64,000 nt of DNA from Xiphias gladius (Eukaryota > Chordata > Actinopteri > Istiophoriformes > Xiphiidae), in contig NC_053418.1 in assembly GCF_016859285.1 (NCBI RefSeq), positions 21,008,910 to 21,072,909 on the forward strand. The letters are read 5' to 3'. The translations under genes were made by a program, and so were the position numbers. Below the pieces are notes generated by a model. That model saw only the letters and a program-made list of their open reading frames with translations, had not been told where the DNA came from and made no database searches. This document shows positions 1-23,359 of the stretch, one piece after another; positions within the stretch are counted from its first letter, which is position 1, and each line of letters begins with the position of its first letter.

Positions 1-468
1 CCCAACCATCTCCTGTATGAATCCTGCACCTGTTCGGACTCGTCAGCCAGGAGAAGGGGATCCTGTGGCCTTAGACTATTATTTCAGCTGACCCGCTGCA
101 GGGCAAATAGGAACCCAGTCTATTCATTTGACTGGATTGTTGCTTAGCTCTGTATCTCTCTCTCTCTCTGTCTCTCTCTATAACCCCCCTCCCTTCCCTC
201 CCTGCCTATCCCTACCCCCCTCCCACTCCATCTCTGTCTAGCCCCGTCTGAGCCTGGTTGACACTGTGGCTGTGGGGACGTGTGGAGCCGCAGAGATTTC
301 CCTGCTGGAGTAAAAGTGTGGATCACATGGAAAGGACGCGAAGAAGAAAGGCTGAAATATAAATCTTTTGGAGGACAAACAAATTGGATTGAGCTTTAGA
401 CGGCTGAGATACAAAAGTAAGTAAAAACTCCAGACTAAAGGGATTTTGCAGTTGGAACAGCAGCAGGT
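1..468 (+). promoter_or_regulatory. aebp1 upstream region and probable 5' UTR
   Basis: This stretch precedes the aebp1 start codon. It has a CT-rich run at about 150-185 and pyrimidine-rich sequence to about 235. I see no clear TATA box and no recognisable coding exon. The transcription start cannot be placed from sequence. Short open frames on the minus strand here run through low-complexity sequence and look like chance. Confidence 0.45.
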
Positions 469-12218
<11,750 letters not shown>

Positions 12219-12921
12219 ACCAAACACACAGCCTGTTTCTGTAAACAACCGTCCTCTCCTACTTGTAGTTCTCCCTGCCTCGTTGTACCTCAAGCAGGTT
12301 GATAAAGAATCAAAAGAGGAATGGGAATGTACAGAATATTAACAATATGAATTGTATAAAGATAGTGTAAAGATAGTGTATCTATTACTTAACACTTGAA
12401 ACAATGCCGCTTCACAGAAACTGACCCTGTTAATTAATGGCATCATTTCAGTTTGACAGTTCACATTAAAAAAGTTTAAAGCATTTATTAACAGTTGGCA
12501 ACAGAGTCAGAGGAGGGAAAGAGTCTTCTGTCATGTGTCCTCAGACATAGCTGAGGTAGAAGAGTTATTTTTCAAATAAAGGCTTGTTAATACAAAATGC
12601 TTGTGTTCTCTTTTTTCAGCACATTTGTGAACACTGATTTCTGGTTTAGCAGTAGAATGCTGGAATATAAGTGCTGTTTCTCTCTTACAGTCTTATAGAA
12701 AAAAATCATCTTAAAAGGAAAAATTAGAAGCAACTTCATAAGGCTATTTTAGCAGCAATTCATTGATCTTTATGATACTGGAGACCAATAGTGTAGCAAG
12801 GGCTGTAATTGTTTGCCCTATGTATATTTGATTAGTCTCTACTAAAGAAAATTGACTCTGAATATACATGAGCTGTGTCCGAGAAGTCTAAGCAAGTTGT
12901 ACTGTGTGTCGATATGGACCC
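12219..12921. other. convergent aebp1/pold2 3' interval
   Basis: No exon is seen between the two stop codons. The interval holds the aebp1 3' UTR and signal, and must also hold the pold2 3' UTR on the other strand. Minus-strand signals are weak: AATATA near 12825 and an AATAAA complement at 12484-12489. If the latter is used, the two transcripts overlap. Confidence 0.5.
12575..12580 (+). terminator. aebp1: aebp1 polyadenylation signal
   Basis: AATAAA lies about 357 bases after the aebp1 stop codon and is followed by a T-rich and GT-containing stretch at 12600-12620. It is the best polyadenylation signal before pold2. Confidence 0.65.
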
Positions 12922-14535
12922 TCAGTGGCTGATGTTCATCTCACTTTCATCGTCGTCGTCAGTGGTGAAGGCAGAGAAGCAGACTGGCTCACATTCAAGC
13001 GTGCGTAAATTGACCAGGCATGCTGTCTGGGTGCTGCTAAACTCTGGGATGGTAACCAGAAGGACTTCCTGGCCATCAGCACCTGGCATGAACAGAAGAC
13101 ATATACTGACAATAGTGTAAGGGAGGTTCAAATGGAATATGGCTGAAATAATGTGATTATTTTGTTCATTTGATGTGTTTAAAAAAATAATAAAATAACA
13201 GTGATCATCCAACAAGTTTTTTTATTTTAATGTATACATAAACACATCACACACTGACCTTTGATAAGTTTGGACCCAAAGGTTGGGGCGTTGCCACTGA
13301 AGTAAACATGGGGACACTCTTCCAAGATGAAAGGGTCTTTTTGGTAAAATGGGTAACAACCTGACACAAAATGTACAGAAAAAGAGTGTGAATAATTTGA
13401 ACCCCTATAAGCCACAGGGTTCATATTTTATGCTGCATCAACTTGTCTGACTAACCGAGAGTATCTGGTGCTGTAGGGGCCAGGTGTCTGAGTCGTAGCG
13501 TTTCCTCCAGTATTTCCAGGTGACTATCCATGCTGCTGTACCTTTGAATGTCACAGACATTCTGGCCCGATGTACCCAGGAACCTTAGTGGAAACAAACA
13601 AAACAGGGTCCTAAACATGTTGTCACACTCACTTCCGATTAAATGTTAAATGCAAGATGGCACAGGGTGCGTGTGTGTGATAGGGCGCACCTCACACCAT
13701 CAATGTTAGCCTGGTATGGATTTGATGCCAGCTGTAATGTGGGGTACACCGAGGACAGGGGGAACATGCAGCGGTGGAGAGGCTGCTGTGGGAGAGTGTA
13801 GTTGGTTGGGTCATACTGGCCTGGCATTACATCCACTGGAACAGAGGCCTATAACAGAACAAGGTAGTGGCAAATAACATTAGAAACAATAATGTTACAT
13901 TAATGGTACTCTGAACTTACTCACATTAAATCATATTTTCTGGCATACCCCAAAAACTGAAAGTAAACTTTTCACCTTTTCTACAGATTCAAATTACCTC
14001 TTCCTTAAACTTATATTCAACTTTCTTTACACTTCTCTCTTGAGTCACTAATCTCTTTATCAACATATCTCTGACTATTTTTTATTAATTCTTTCATCTG
14101 TAAAATATCACGAAACAGTCAATTGTCCATCTTAATGTAAACTCATGTTATGTCATTCCAGACTTGGGCAGCAGACAAATCTTGAAAATAAAATGAAAAT
14201 GTATTTTCAGTAGGCAGTTTATTAGGTCCAACTAGCTAAAACTAATGGAACATAATTCCACAGTCCTGCAATAAATTCAACCTTCATGAAGGTTATAATT
14301 TTCAGTTTGTGTTGAAGTTTTAGAGAGGTGTTGATTCAACTTCATGGCCACTGGAGACTGCAGTTAGCGGTGCTAAACTGAGTGTAAGTGCATACATACA
14401 GCCTAACAGAGCAGATGTAGACTCACCACTAGTTGAAGCAGCAACTCATCCAGCAGACGAATGGCCTCCACACTGCCAGCCTGAGTCTTCTTGGTGAGGT
14501 ATTTAGCCTGAAAACAGATAAGGGTAAAATAGTAC

Positions 14536-14570
<35 letters not shown>

Positions 14571-15915
14571 AACATTATATAATATAATAATATAATAATA
14601 ATATAATATAATATAGTGTATTATACACACACACACACACCCACACACACAAAATCCAACCTGTATCTGTTCTCTTCTTTACTGAAACAGTAACACTATA
14701 GACTTAATCAAATGTGTGTAAAAGGTTAAATAAGTTCCAGTCACCTTCGTTGATGCGTCCTTGTCCTGGGTGCTTTGGCTCAGGAGGTTTCCAGCCAGTA
14801 GGACCCTGGAAATTGTCGCTGCTCCACTCTGCTCCCCCTGCTCCCCGAGCTGCCCGGTTACCATGTCAACCAGCAACTGCAGCCCCAGCATGCTATCGGC
14901 ATGAATACTACCGAAACCTAGTCCCGAGGCCAGGAGCACAAACCTGAATAGACAGACAAGGCCATTAGAATCTAATATCACAGAAGGCTAGAATTTAAGT
15001 TCTTAAAGTGTGTGTGTGTGTGTGTGTGTGTTCACCTGTCTGAGTTGAGTGCAGCTCTTGCAGTCTGCAAAGGGAGATCAGCTGTGCAGAAGTCCTCAAC
15101 TGTGAACTTCCCATTGTTCCTCTCAGCTCCATATACTGCAACAATACTACCTGAGAGGAAAAAAAAAGTGCCATGACATACAAGAAACATGTTCACAGCC
15201 AATCTGATCATCGGGAGACATCCTGAAAAGAAATCCTGACCTGTGACACACTTGTCTCTGTCAATTTTGCCCTCTAGTTTGATCCTCTGGAGCTCGTCTT
15301 CCAGAATCAGTTCATCCGTTTCACTGATGTATTTGGCTCGTGCAGGCTGGGGCAACAGGTTGTGCTGAAAGGGAAAGGAAATGCAGAGATGGTACACAAT
15401 ACTTCCCAGAGAGCTGATTCATTTCACCTATGATGTAGAGGGTCAGCTGGTGAATTTAGCATGTCTACCAACCTCCTCACTGATCTCTTTCAGAATGGAC
15501 GGCTGCAAATCCATACGCTTAAACAAGGTGCCCACAATGCAACACTGCTCCCCTGTCTGAAGATCGCACAGCTTCCTGATAAGCACCTCCGATCCTGGCA
15601 GAGAAGGAAAAAGACAAACAAATGAAAAAATACATGAACATATAACTGAAATGCTTCCCAGATGTAGGTAAAAAATGTCCTGAGCTTACCCCACTTCTGC
15701 TGGGCTGTCGTTGACAGCAGGGGCCTCATCTGCATGAGCCGTGCTGCGTAAATATGAGCATACTGGCGATTGAAGCTTCTCTCCCCAACTCTGAAGCGCT
15801 CGGAGCAGGGACTGTAGGCCAGTGTCATCCTCTCAAACACCGGCCCCTGGTCCTCGGAGGTAGGGCGGCAGAGCAGAGAGGAGCCCTCCTTCTGGGCGCT
15901 CAGGTCGGAGAACAT
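12922..15915 (-). CDS. pold2: DNA polymerase delta subunit 2 (p50)
   Basis: Coding exons in transcript order: 15915-15690, 15594-15473, 15364-15241, 15150-15036, 14943-14745, 14507-14427, 13848-13691, 13583-13456, 13360-13259, 13082-12922. They total 1416 nt, giving 471 aa (human 469). POLD2 links the catalytic subunit of polymerase delta to POLD3/PCNA in the nucleus during lagging-strand synthesis. Recognisable segments are [20 protein letters not shown] near the start, the OB-fold region with [19 protein letters not shown], and the inactive phosphoesterase domain with [29 protein letters not shown] and [14 protein letters not shown]. The protein ends in an acidic tail. An AG just before the start codon (gcttcag, then gacagcc-ATG on the sense strand) implies an upstream non-coding exon. 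Confidence 0.96.
14541..14640. repeat. compound microsatellite in pold2 intron 5
   Basis: (AG)13 at 14541-14566 is followed by an AT/AATAT-rich stretch and (CA)n at about 14625-14650. It lies in the intron between the exons at 14745 and 14507. The minus-strand translation Ser-Leu-Ser-Leu is an artefact of this tract. Confidence 0.85.
15008..15031. repeat. (TG)n microsatellite beside pold2 exon 4 donor
   Basis: A pure TG repeat on the plus strand, read as CA on the pold2 sense strand. It starts within the donor sequence itself (sense GTGAACACAC) of the exon ending at 15036. Confidence 0.9.
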
Positions 15916-16140
15916 GGCTGTCCTGAAGCAGAGACAGAGGACAAGTTAGTAGAACTGTATCTTCTATGTAACATGCACAGTTCGTGGCTGCCGTCCACGT
16001 TCACACGATGGTTTTAAAAGGCTAGCAAGTCCAGGTTTTAGCCTGGCGTTAAGGGAAGCTGTAGTGCTGCCTATGCTCCTCCAAAACCTGTCGACTATTT
16101 TTTGATAATATCGCTAATTAAACAGATTTAACGACCTTAC

Positions 16141-16215
16141 CTTTGCAGAGGGAAAGTCGTGCTTCAACTGTTGCCCGTCTTAAATAAGGTATGAAGTTAT
16201 ATTTATCTTTCACGC
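16141..16215 (-). other. pold2: pold2 non-coding first exon (3' boundary clear)
   Basis: On the minus strand a strong donor (CTGCAAAG then GTAAGG) sits at 16140-16135. It pairs well with the acceptor just upstream of the pold2 ATG. The exon therefore ends at 16141. Its 5' end is a guess, placed just inside the E2F and CTCGCGAG motifs. Confidence 0.55.
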
Positions 16216-16239
16216 CTTGTCAGCGAGCGAAAGAAACCA

Positions 16240-16250
16240 TTCCCGCGAAA
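16240..16250. promoter_or_regulatory. E2F-like site, pold2 promoter
   Basis: TTCCCGCGAAA matches the E2F consensus TTTSSCGC/GCGSSAAA in both directions. It lies just upstream of the presumed pold2 first exon. E2F control would suit an S-phase replication gene (inference). Confidence 0.55.
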
Positions 16251-16292
16251 AAATCCCGACAACATCGCCGTTTTTTTCAAGGCGTACGCGTA

Positions 16293-16304
16293 TTCTCGCG
16301 AGAA
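16293..16304. promoter_or_regulatory. CTCGCGAG palindrome, pold2/nono promoter
   Basis: TTCTCGCGAGAA is a perfect 12-base palindrome containing the TCTCGCGAGA motif, known from many TATA-less and bidirectional vertebrate housekeeping promoters. It lies between the divergent pold2 and nono genes. Confidence 0.7.
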
Positions 16305-16567
16305 AAAAATAGGCTATTATCGTACGTACCACCGCTACCAAAACAATAACCTAATATATCATAAACTTTAACGGAAATGACATACATCGACTTTTAGAGG
16401 CAAGGGGTATGCTGAGCACACATAATATAAGATATAAAAAAAGAAGACAATGGTCTACATTTTTTTTCGTTGTTTTTCTTTCAGATTCACACAGAGGTTA
16501 CGTCACACATTCATATCCATACGGCGCACTGAATTGAGGTCACAATAGCGTCGCAGCAGCACGCAGC

Positions 16568-16580
16568 CTCGCCATTTTCG
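16568..16580. promoter_or_regulatory. YY1-like site near probable nono start of transcription
   Basis: CTCGCCATTTTCG contains GCCATTTT, the core of the YY1 site often found at initiation sites of housekeeping genes. It is about 90 bases upstream of the nono ATG. Confidence 0.45.
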
Positions 16581-16669
16581 CAGCTCTTTGTGCGCCACTG
16601 TCCGCTAAGAGTTTGCATCTTTTATATATCGAGCGATCCGTCGACTCGGGTTTAAATTCTGTTACAAAA

Positions 16670-17929
16670 ATGCAAGGAAACAGAGGCCCCCAGCAGAACC
16701 ACGGACCCAACCGCCCGGGAGACCAGAAAAAACCGGGAGGAATAAACACCAACGGCCAGCAGCCTGATACCAGCGAGCAGACCAGCCCGAGTGAGGCCTT
16801 AACCCTGGACCTGCACAGCTTCAGGAAGCCCGGGGAGAAGACCTTCACCCAGCGCAGCAGGCTGTTTGTAGGAAACCTCCCAACTGGAGTTACCGAAGAG
16901 GACATCGAGAAGCTGTTCGCCAAGTACGGGAAGGCCAATGAGATCTTTGTCAACAAGGAAAGAGGCTTCGGCTTCATCCGGCTGGAGACCAGGATCATAG
17001 CAGAGATTGCCAGAGCCGAGCTGGACGATACTTTGTTCAGGGGCAGGCCCATACGGGTGAGGTTTGCAACACACGGTGCTGCTTTATCTGTGAAAAATTT
17101 GCCAGAGTTTGTGTCCAACGAGCTGCTTGAGGAGGCCTTTGCCGTCTTTGGTCAGATAGAAAGAGCTGTGGTCATAGTGGATGACCGAGGGAGACCCACG
17201 GGGAAGGGAATAGTAGAGTACACCTCAAAGCCAGCTGCAAGAAAAGCTCTGGATAAGTGCAGTGATGGTGCCTATCTTCTCACAGCTTTCCCTCGCCCTG
17301 TTACAGTGGAACCTATGGAACAGTTCGATGAAGAGGAGGGACTCTCAGAAAAGCTCATAAACAAAAACCAGCAGTATCATAAAGAGCGTGAGCAGCCACC
17401 TCGATTTGCTCAGCCAGGTACCTTTGAGTATGAATATGCCATGCGCTGGAAGGCCCTGATGGAGATGGAGAAGCAGCAGTACGAAATGGTGGACCGCAAC
17501 ATGAAAGAGGCTCAGGAGAAGCTGGAGGCCGAGATGGAGGCGGCCAGACACGAGCATCAGGTTATGCTGATGAGGCAGGACCTGCTGAGGCGGCAGGAGG
17601 AGCTGCGGAGGATGGAGGAGCTCCACAGTCAGGAGGTGCAGAAAAGGAAACAGGCTGAGCTCCGGCAGGAGGAGGAACGCCGGAGGAGAGAGGAAGAGAT
17701 GAGGATGCGCAACGAGGAAATGATGAAGAGGCAGCAGGAGGGCTTCAGAGGCAACTTCTCTGAAAGTAGGGAGCAAGACATGAGGATGCATATGGGCATG
17801 GCTGCTGAGAATACTCCAGTGATGGCAGGGCCAGGAACCAACAACATGTCTGGAGGAGGCCAGGGTGGCTTCCCCAGAGGCCTCCCTGGACCTGGAGACT
17901 ATGGACCTAATAAACAACGCAGATTTTGA
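16670..17929 (+). CDS. nono: NONO-like DBHS RNA-binding protein, intronless
   Basis: One uninterrupted frame of 420 codons gives 419 aa. The ATG is at 16670 (acaaaaATG); the open frame extends further up only without an ATG. DBHS proteins act in paraspeckles, transcription, splicing and DNA repair as dimers. Domains: Gly/Gln/Pro-rich N-terminus (1-45), RRM1 (about 64-134, LFVGNLP and GFGFIRLE), RRM2 (about 138-218, [17 protein letters not shown]), NOPS segment (about 219-270, [20 protein letters not shown]), long charged coiled coil (about 270-370), Gly-rich tail ending [32 protein letters not shown] and the short N-terminus favour NONO over SFPQ or PSPC1, although some positions ([12 protein letters not shown]) match PSPC1/SFPQ. 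Vertebrate DBHS genes have multi-exon coding regions, so this looks like a retrocopy. It has no disabling change and is likely functional. Confidence 0.9.
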   Translation: MQGNRGPQQNHGPNRPGDQKKPGGINTNGQQPDTSEQTSPSEALTLDLHSFRKPGEKTFTQRSRLFVGNLPTGVTEEDIEKLFAKYGKANEIFVNKERGFGFIRLETRIIAEIARAELDDTLFRGRPIRVRFATHGAALSVKNLPEFVSNELLEEAFAVFGQIERAVVIVDDRGRPTGKGIVEYTSKPAARKALDKCSDGAYLLTAFPRPVTVEPMEQFDEEEGLSEKLINKNQQYHKEREQPPRFAQPGTFEYEYAMRWKALMEMEKQQYEMVDRNMKEAQEKLEAEMEAARHEHQVMLMRQDLLRRQEELRRMEELHSQEVQKRKQAELRQEEERRRREEEMRMRNEEMMKRQQEGFRGNFSESREQDMRMHMGMAAENTPVMAGPGTNNMSGGGQGGFPRGLPGPGDYGPNKQRRF

Positions 17930-20900
17930 ATCGTCTATTTTTTTCCATTTTCATACTCACTGTATTTTAAAGTTCAGGTAGTGAGCATTACTTTTGAACT
18001 TTGAAAACGATTGCATGAATTTTTTTTACTTTTTATTTGTACTTGTTTTAGTACTAAAATGTCAAAACTCTCCAAATGAGCCATGTGTTTTACTTTATTT
18101 CTCACGTTAATGTATTTTTAATAGGGATAGAAAATGTTTTTGTCCTGGATATGTTGACTTTTCTGGAATAAATTCATGATTCCCTAAGAATTTTGTTTTA
18201 TTGAGAATAGACAGACATTCATGATCTCTAAATGTCTTTCAAAGCAGTGAGGGGCCAAACATTTTGATGTACTAAACCCAGACAATTTTTATCTACATGA
18301 TGGTTTGACATAGAGCGTGTCTCTCTCTGCCTCCATTCTTAATCACTGCTCTCAATTGGATTTCTTGCACTGATTAGAGTATTGATTTTAATTTACACCC
18401 TATAATTTCATAGTATAATCTCTGGTGTCGGCAGAATATGGTTCAGAGATTCATGAAAAGTCAAGAATAAGCAGTACAAACTAACATCCAGTATGAAACT
18501 TTAGTTATACTTTGCCTTTCAACACAGCTGCAGCTAATGTAGTCAACTGGTCAGTCTGAATCGCAAAGTTAACAAGCATACATTGACAGTAATATTGAGG
18601 TTATGTTGGAATTATTATTGTCAATACCTGCTGATGTGAGTCTGATTTCATTAGCTGCGGTGATATGGTTTGGAAAAGGGTCAGTTGGCCATACAGGGAT
18701 GTCTCTGCCACTCAGCGAGAATAGCAAGCAACAGGTTTCTTTCATATGTTATGATATTTCATAGCAGGAAAAGAACAAGTGCAATTAATATTAACATTGG
18801 CTGCAAAACATGTCAGTGTGTCAATGTTATGGTTCATTGGGATCCAGGGGAACAGAGCCATATTTCATGTTTTTAATTAGACCTGTGCTTTCCCTGCCAT
18901 AGCAAACAAAGTGTGTGTTGTTAAAAAGCTGTAATGCCTCCCGGTTTTTATTGATGGCCGATTCCCTTGGAAATTCACTACCTTCCAACTAGACAGACAT
19001 TTAGTGACTCATTCACCATCTGACCAAAGAGGATCACTGAATGAAGAATAAAACTCATGCTCACACAGTATAAAGTGACTCAGAGGGTAGTGACACCTAC
19101 GTACCTACACAGTGACAACAACCGCTGCATATATGACCAACATCCTAAAATGTCACAACTCACTCTAACTAGCATTGACTAATGAGACAAATGGAAGGGG
19201 GTGGACTAATTTGAACCAATAGTTGGAGGAAGTAATAGGAAGCTGTTCCAATTCCGATGCATATTTTCTTTCTTTCTTTTTTTTGTCCAGGTTAATGAAA
19301 CGGGCATATGAGGGTTACCATCCGAAAAATGCGTCCTGCAGAAGGAAGCTAGAGCTTCATGTACAGTTCTGTGAAATGCATAATTTACTCAGAGTTTAAA
19401 GGTCAAAGTTCACCAGTCTCAGCAGAGTAAAACAAGTATTTAAAGTTTTTAGACGTTTCAGTTTGCTCCCAGTGCAGATTTCAGTACCAGTCTGTGCCAT
19501 GTCAGCTGTCCGTCACATACATCAGGCTCTCATGTTTGAGTTTCAAGTAGAAACATCCCTCATCTAGTGACCGGTCAGGATGAAACCCAAATAGAAACAC
19601 CACGTAGAGAAAGTCCGGTTCGTAAACAAGGCCTAAGTTGATGGAAGCAGACCGAAACTGTTTAGGCTTGCATCATGCAGCGTGCATGTGCCAGGCTACT
19701 GCAGAGAAAAGAGCCCGGTTATGTGGTCATATTTTGTGTTGTTGTGGAGGAGTATCAGCAGTTTCACATGAATGATTTAGTCACTGCTCAATACAAACAC
19801 AACTTCTATAAAAAAGTTTAAGAATAAAGTCAGGGATGTATTAGTGTGAAATTAAGAATCAAATGCAGTTGCTTATAGTTGGTCGTCTTGAAATCAAAAA
19901 ACATCCTGCTGTTAGATGATTTGACGCCCTCCCTGTTATGAGAGAGATCCTGCTGGTTATTGCAGATATTTGAGGGATCCCCCTATTTCCATCACGCGAA
20001 GGGCTTATATCCTTTCTGATAGCCAAGATTTTTCCAAGGAAACTACCCTTCACCCATACCGGAGTCCAGATAACCAGCTTGCTCCACCATCCAGCCAGCA
20101 CAATAAATAATGGTTGACAAGGACTCAGTGATAAAGAGGGGAAAGTGTGTGTTATCTGGAGTTGAAATCAGTGCAAATAGTTTGGATAGGTACTTTTCAA
20201 ACGCTCTGTACCTTGGAGGATAGACGGCAAGAGATTTTTTCTACAGCTCTCTCTGTGTAAGCTGTCTTTTTCTAATCAATCAGGAATCTGTTGCTTTCTA
20301 GCCCCCACCCTTGAAAAGCACTATGATGTATCAGATTTAACGTGCATTATTATACATGCACAATCGCATAATAATCAAAAGCTTGCATGATTATATAAAT
20401 TTAATTCATGTCAGACTAAATACATTTGCCCATGCAGCATAATATTGTCAGTGTTTGCTCTGGTTTTTTTTACCTGCCTTTAGATAAATTAGTACAGTTT
20501 ATATAATATTAAGTCTTATGTTTGAATCTGTTTCCTTTGCAGTTTGCCACAGAAAGATGTAATTACACCCACATTCATCCTAAATGCAATTTGTCAAGAG
20601 AAAAGGCTAAGCAGTATCAATGTACATTACATTTAATTGATCGCATTTCTGTCTCATTATCAAATAGTACAATTATGACATACAAATATGCATTGCAATA
20701 AAAGTAAAATACATTTTTACTAACAAATTAAACCATTATTTTTGTGGGTACTAACATCTATGAATTGCAAAAGTACTTATTGTGAAAAGTGGCCTCTTTC
20801 AGAGTGTTAAAATACCAACAAAATGAATACCTAAACAACAACGACAATGATGATAATAATAATGATAATAATATTAGTTTAAATGAACAATGGTATCATG

Positions 20901-21057
20901 TTTCATTAACCTATAACATGCTTTCCATTTATAACCATATTCAAATTATTCTCTTAAATGTTAGTTCTCAGATAAATACAGTGTAGCAAAAAAGAACAAC
21001 AAAAATGACCATGGCATTAAATTCATATTTCTCTACATTATCAAAGTATGCATAACA
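17930..21057. other. gene-free stretch downstream of nono
   Basis: After the nono 3' UTR I find no exon that I can support on either strand. The sequence is A/T-rich, and open frames are short, with no recognisable domain and no consistent splice signals. A minus-strand frame at 19859-20101 has no similarity that I recognise. Confidence 0.5.
18167..18172 (+). terminator. nono: nono polyadenylation signal
   Basis: AATAAA lies about 238 bases after the nono stop codon and is followed by a T-rich stretch. A genomic signal at the end of an A/T-rich 3' UTR means a retrocopy would have carried or acquired its own 3' end. Confidence 0.65.
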
Positions 21058-21400
21058 TTTTTTAAATTTAATCTTTATTTAATCAGGCAGTCTAATTGAT
21101 ATTAATATCTCTTTTCCAAGGGAGACCTGAGAAAAAGAAGCAATCAACAAACAAAGACAGCACAACTACATAATACAAGGAACTAAGAAACAAGGAATTA
21201 AGGAAAAAAGTTAAAAGAATCATAAAAATCAGATAATAAAGCTTTAAAATCTCCAGGCGAGATGTAAGACTCTAGTTTGAGGGCTGTTTGCAGCTCATTC
21301 CATTCAAATGGTGCATAGTACCTGAAACCAGTTTTGCCAACATCAGGAATATCTAGGGTGAAGTAACTGGATCGTGCACTGTAGTTACTAAGTTATGTTC
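21058..21400. repeat. dispersed repeat (aatctttatttaatcaggcag type)
   Basis: The start (aatctttatttaatcaggcag), the phrase tcttttccaagggagacctg and the later part (gcagctcattccattcaaatgg) match from memory a repeat family common in teleost genomes. A short related tail, cctggttaaataaaggtgcaataaat, occurs at about 39172-39197. The ends are approximate. Confidence 0.5.
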
Positions 21401-21409
21401 TGGTTGTGT

Positions 21410-21675
21410 CCCCGATTATTTTAACACCGCTAGTGTCCAGCCACTTCTAAAAAAACCTGGTCTTGATCCCTCTGTCCATAGCAACTATCCACAAATTTAT
21501 AAGCTTCCCTCTATTTTACCATTACTTTTAACAGTTTTATTTGCTATTTTAATTGTTCACTGTGATTTTTGTTTTGATTGATTGTCTTCCTGCTTTCTCC
21601 ATTTGTCCTGATCTTGTGAAGCACTTTGATATGGTTGTTTTGAGTAGTACTATACAAATAAAGTTTTTATTATTA
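21410..21675 (+). repeat. LINE 3'-end fragment
   Basis: The tail contains ttgtgaagcactttgatatgg, then actatacaaataaagttttattattatt. This layout (aagcactttg, ctatacaaataaag and a short ATT repeat) is typical of the 3' ends of fish L2/Rex-like LINEs. The upstream part (acctggtcttgatccctc) fits a reverse-transcriptase gene remnant, but no frame survives. Confidence 0.45.
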
Positions 21676-22950
21676 TTTATATAATCTATTTTGTTTAGCA
21701 CTGCACTCTTTATAGAAGTTCTTCTGATCGTTGTGTTGTTTTACATTACATGTTGTATAAAGCTTTCCCAGGATGTTATTTCCTTAAGAAATTCAGGTTC
21801 TTGCTGAATTTTAGCTAATGTAAAAAAGTAGTTTATGAATGGCCAGAGTCCCTTGTAGATAGGCACTCATAAAGAATGGGTGCCAGAACACACTGCACCT
21901 CTCAAGGTTATGTAAAGATGATAAAACGAGTGGGAATAAAATAATTAAGAGATAAATATGAACAAAAATAAATGTATTCATAGAAGAGCAGGGTAAAACA
22001 ATGTAAATAGAAAAGGTTAAGTACTTTTCAGATGAATAAATCTTGCTCATATTATGATTTCAGTCCTACACAGCCACTGTTAGGGTACTTGCTTACAGTG
22101 CAAATTGATAAACAATAGATAAATTGCTACTCATGCTGATAGACCACATGATTTTAAACATGATTTTTTTTTTTTTTTTTTTTTTTGAATAAAGCGCACA
22201 GCTTTACACAGAGTATAACAGTTTTTGGTGTTTTGGCCAAGTTACAAAATTCTATGCGTTGCCGTGACTTATCAGCATATGAAAGAACAAGGTGTCTTTC
22301 ACTATATCTGCCCCATTTCCTCTTGTCTTTTTTTACCATCTCTGTTTATCACAAATTGAAATACTTATGCACTTTCACCCTGATAGCTCTGATGCTCTGA
22401 TGATCCCATGGTATGACCACGGATCCTTGGTTGTCACAGCTTTATCTCGGCTCTGACCTTGACACATGATAACAGTGATTACAAAGCAGATCCTAGATGG
22501 TAGGATGTGATCCTTGAAGAGATTAGTCATATTGTCTTGACATGAAAGCCTGCTACCATCTACAGGCTGTCAGTGGGTTTGAGGTAATACTTTGTAAAAA
22601 AAAAAAAAATTATCAGAGAGAAATGTGTCAGGCAATTTAGCCTTAGCTATTCTCTCTGAACCTTGGAGATCACATAGCCTGCACACGGGAGTGTCACTTA
22701 GATGATGATCTAAAGGTCACGTTCAGGCCTACTGTAGTGTACTTTACTGTACTTTGTATGTTTGGAACATACACTACCCTAACGACAAAAAAAAAAAAAA
22801 TCGTATAGGCTGCTGGCTGGGATCAGAGTGATCGGACTCAGAGCAACCAGTGACTATATTTTTATCTGTCTTTAGTAGAAACACCAAAAGTTGCAGAGCT
22901 CAGTAACAATGAAATAGTTGAAAACCAGACACACATACAAAAAGTGAAGA
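21676..22950. other. gene-free stretch upstream of npc1l1
   Basis: No supported exon. It contains a poly-T run at 22164-22186 and A runs at about 22597-22610 and 22786-22800. Other open frames are short and unrecognised. Confidence 0.5.
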
Positions 22951-22959
22951 ACTGGGTGC

Positions 22960-23359
22960 GGTTGTTGTTTTGGAATCTCCTGTAGTTTCTGCCATCTGCT
23001 TTGGATCGCCCCAGCAACCCTATCAAAATCTCTCCCATGTTAATTATCAGACTGAGGAATTGATCATCCATAGCTGTGATTGGCCAGCCGCCGCATCAGA
23101 CCAGATAAGAAAGGTGAGACGTCACAGGAGTGGTGACATTGGGCATGTCATAATGTTTCTCCTTGCTCAACCCTAATACTGTTAGAAGGACAGACAGACG
23201 ATAGGAGAGACAGGACAACTTCAATACCACACAGCACCTCTCTCATTATCTTACTTTGTCTAATGCATCTTCCAAGGGGGCAACAGTGATTAATATACAC
23301 TCCATTTTACTGTACCTGAGGACCCTGACTCTTCTGTTGCTGAAAGACCCTCAGGAATC
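22960..23359 (+). promoter_or_regulatory. npc1l1: npc1l1 proximal promoter candidate
   Basis: The 400 bases before the npc1l1 start hold a cluster of liver/intestine-type motifs. They are an HNF1-like site (TGTTAATTATCAG, about 23039), an inverted CCAAT box (ATTGG, 23090-23094), a GATA site (AGATAAGA, 23103-23110) and a CRE-like GACGTCAC (about 23118). HNF1 control of mammalian NPC1L1 is known; the assignments here are by eye. Confidence 0.45.

Larger units (their letters stand above)
15916..16669. promoter_or_regulatory. divergent pold2/nono promoter region
   Basis: The two start codons are 754 bases apart and point away from each other. The region has several CpGs around 16200-16310, an E2F-like site, the CTCGCGAG palindrome and a YY1-like site. 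The pold2 5' UTR exon lies within it. No TATA box is evident in either direction. Confidence 0.6.

Noticed and set aside
16540-17118. 192-codon minus-strand frame over the nono 5' half
   Set aside because: Shadow of the nono RRM coding region, with no recognisable domain of its own.
17345-17917. 190-codon open frame on the minus strand
   Set aside because: It is the exact antisense of the nono coiled-coil region; Arg/Glu-rich coding sequence gives a Leu/His-rich shadow frame without domain features.
19859-20101. 80-codon minus-strand frame considered as a LINE remnant
   Set aside because: No reverse-transcriptase or endonuclease motif could be recognised, and no poly(A) or target duplication is evident.
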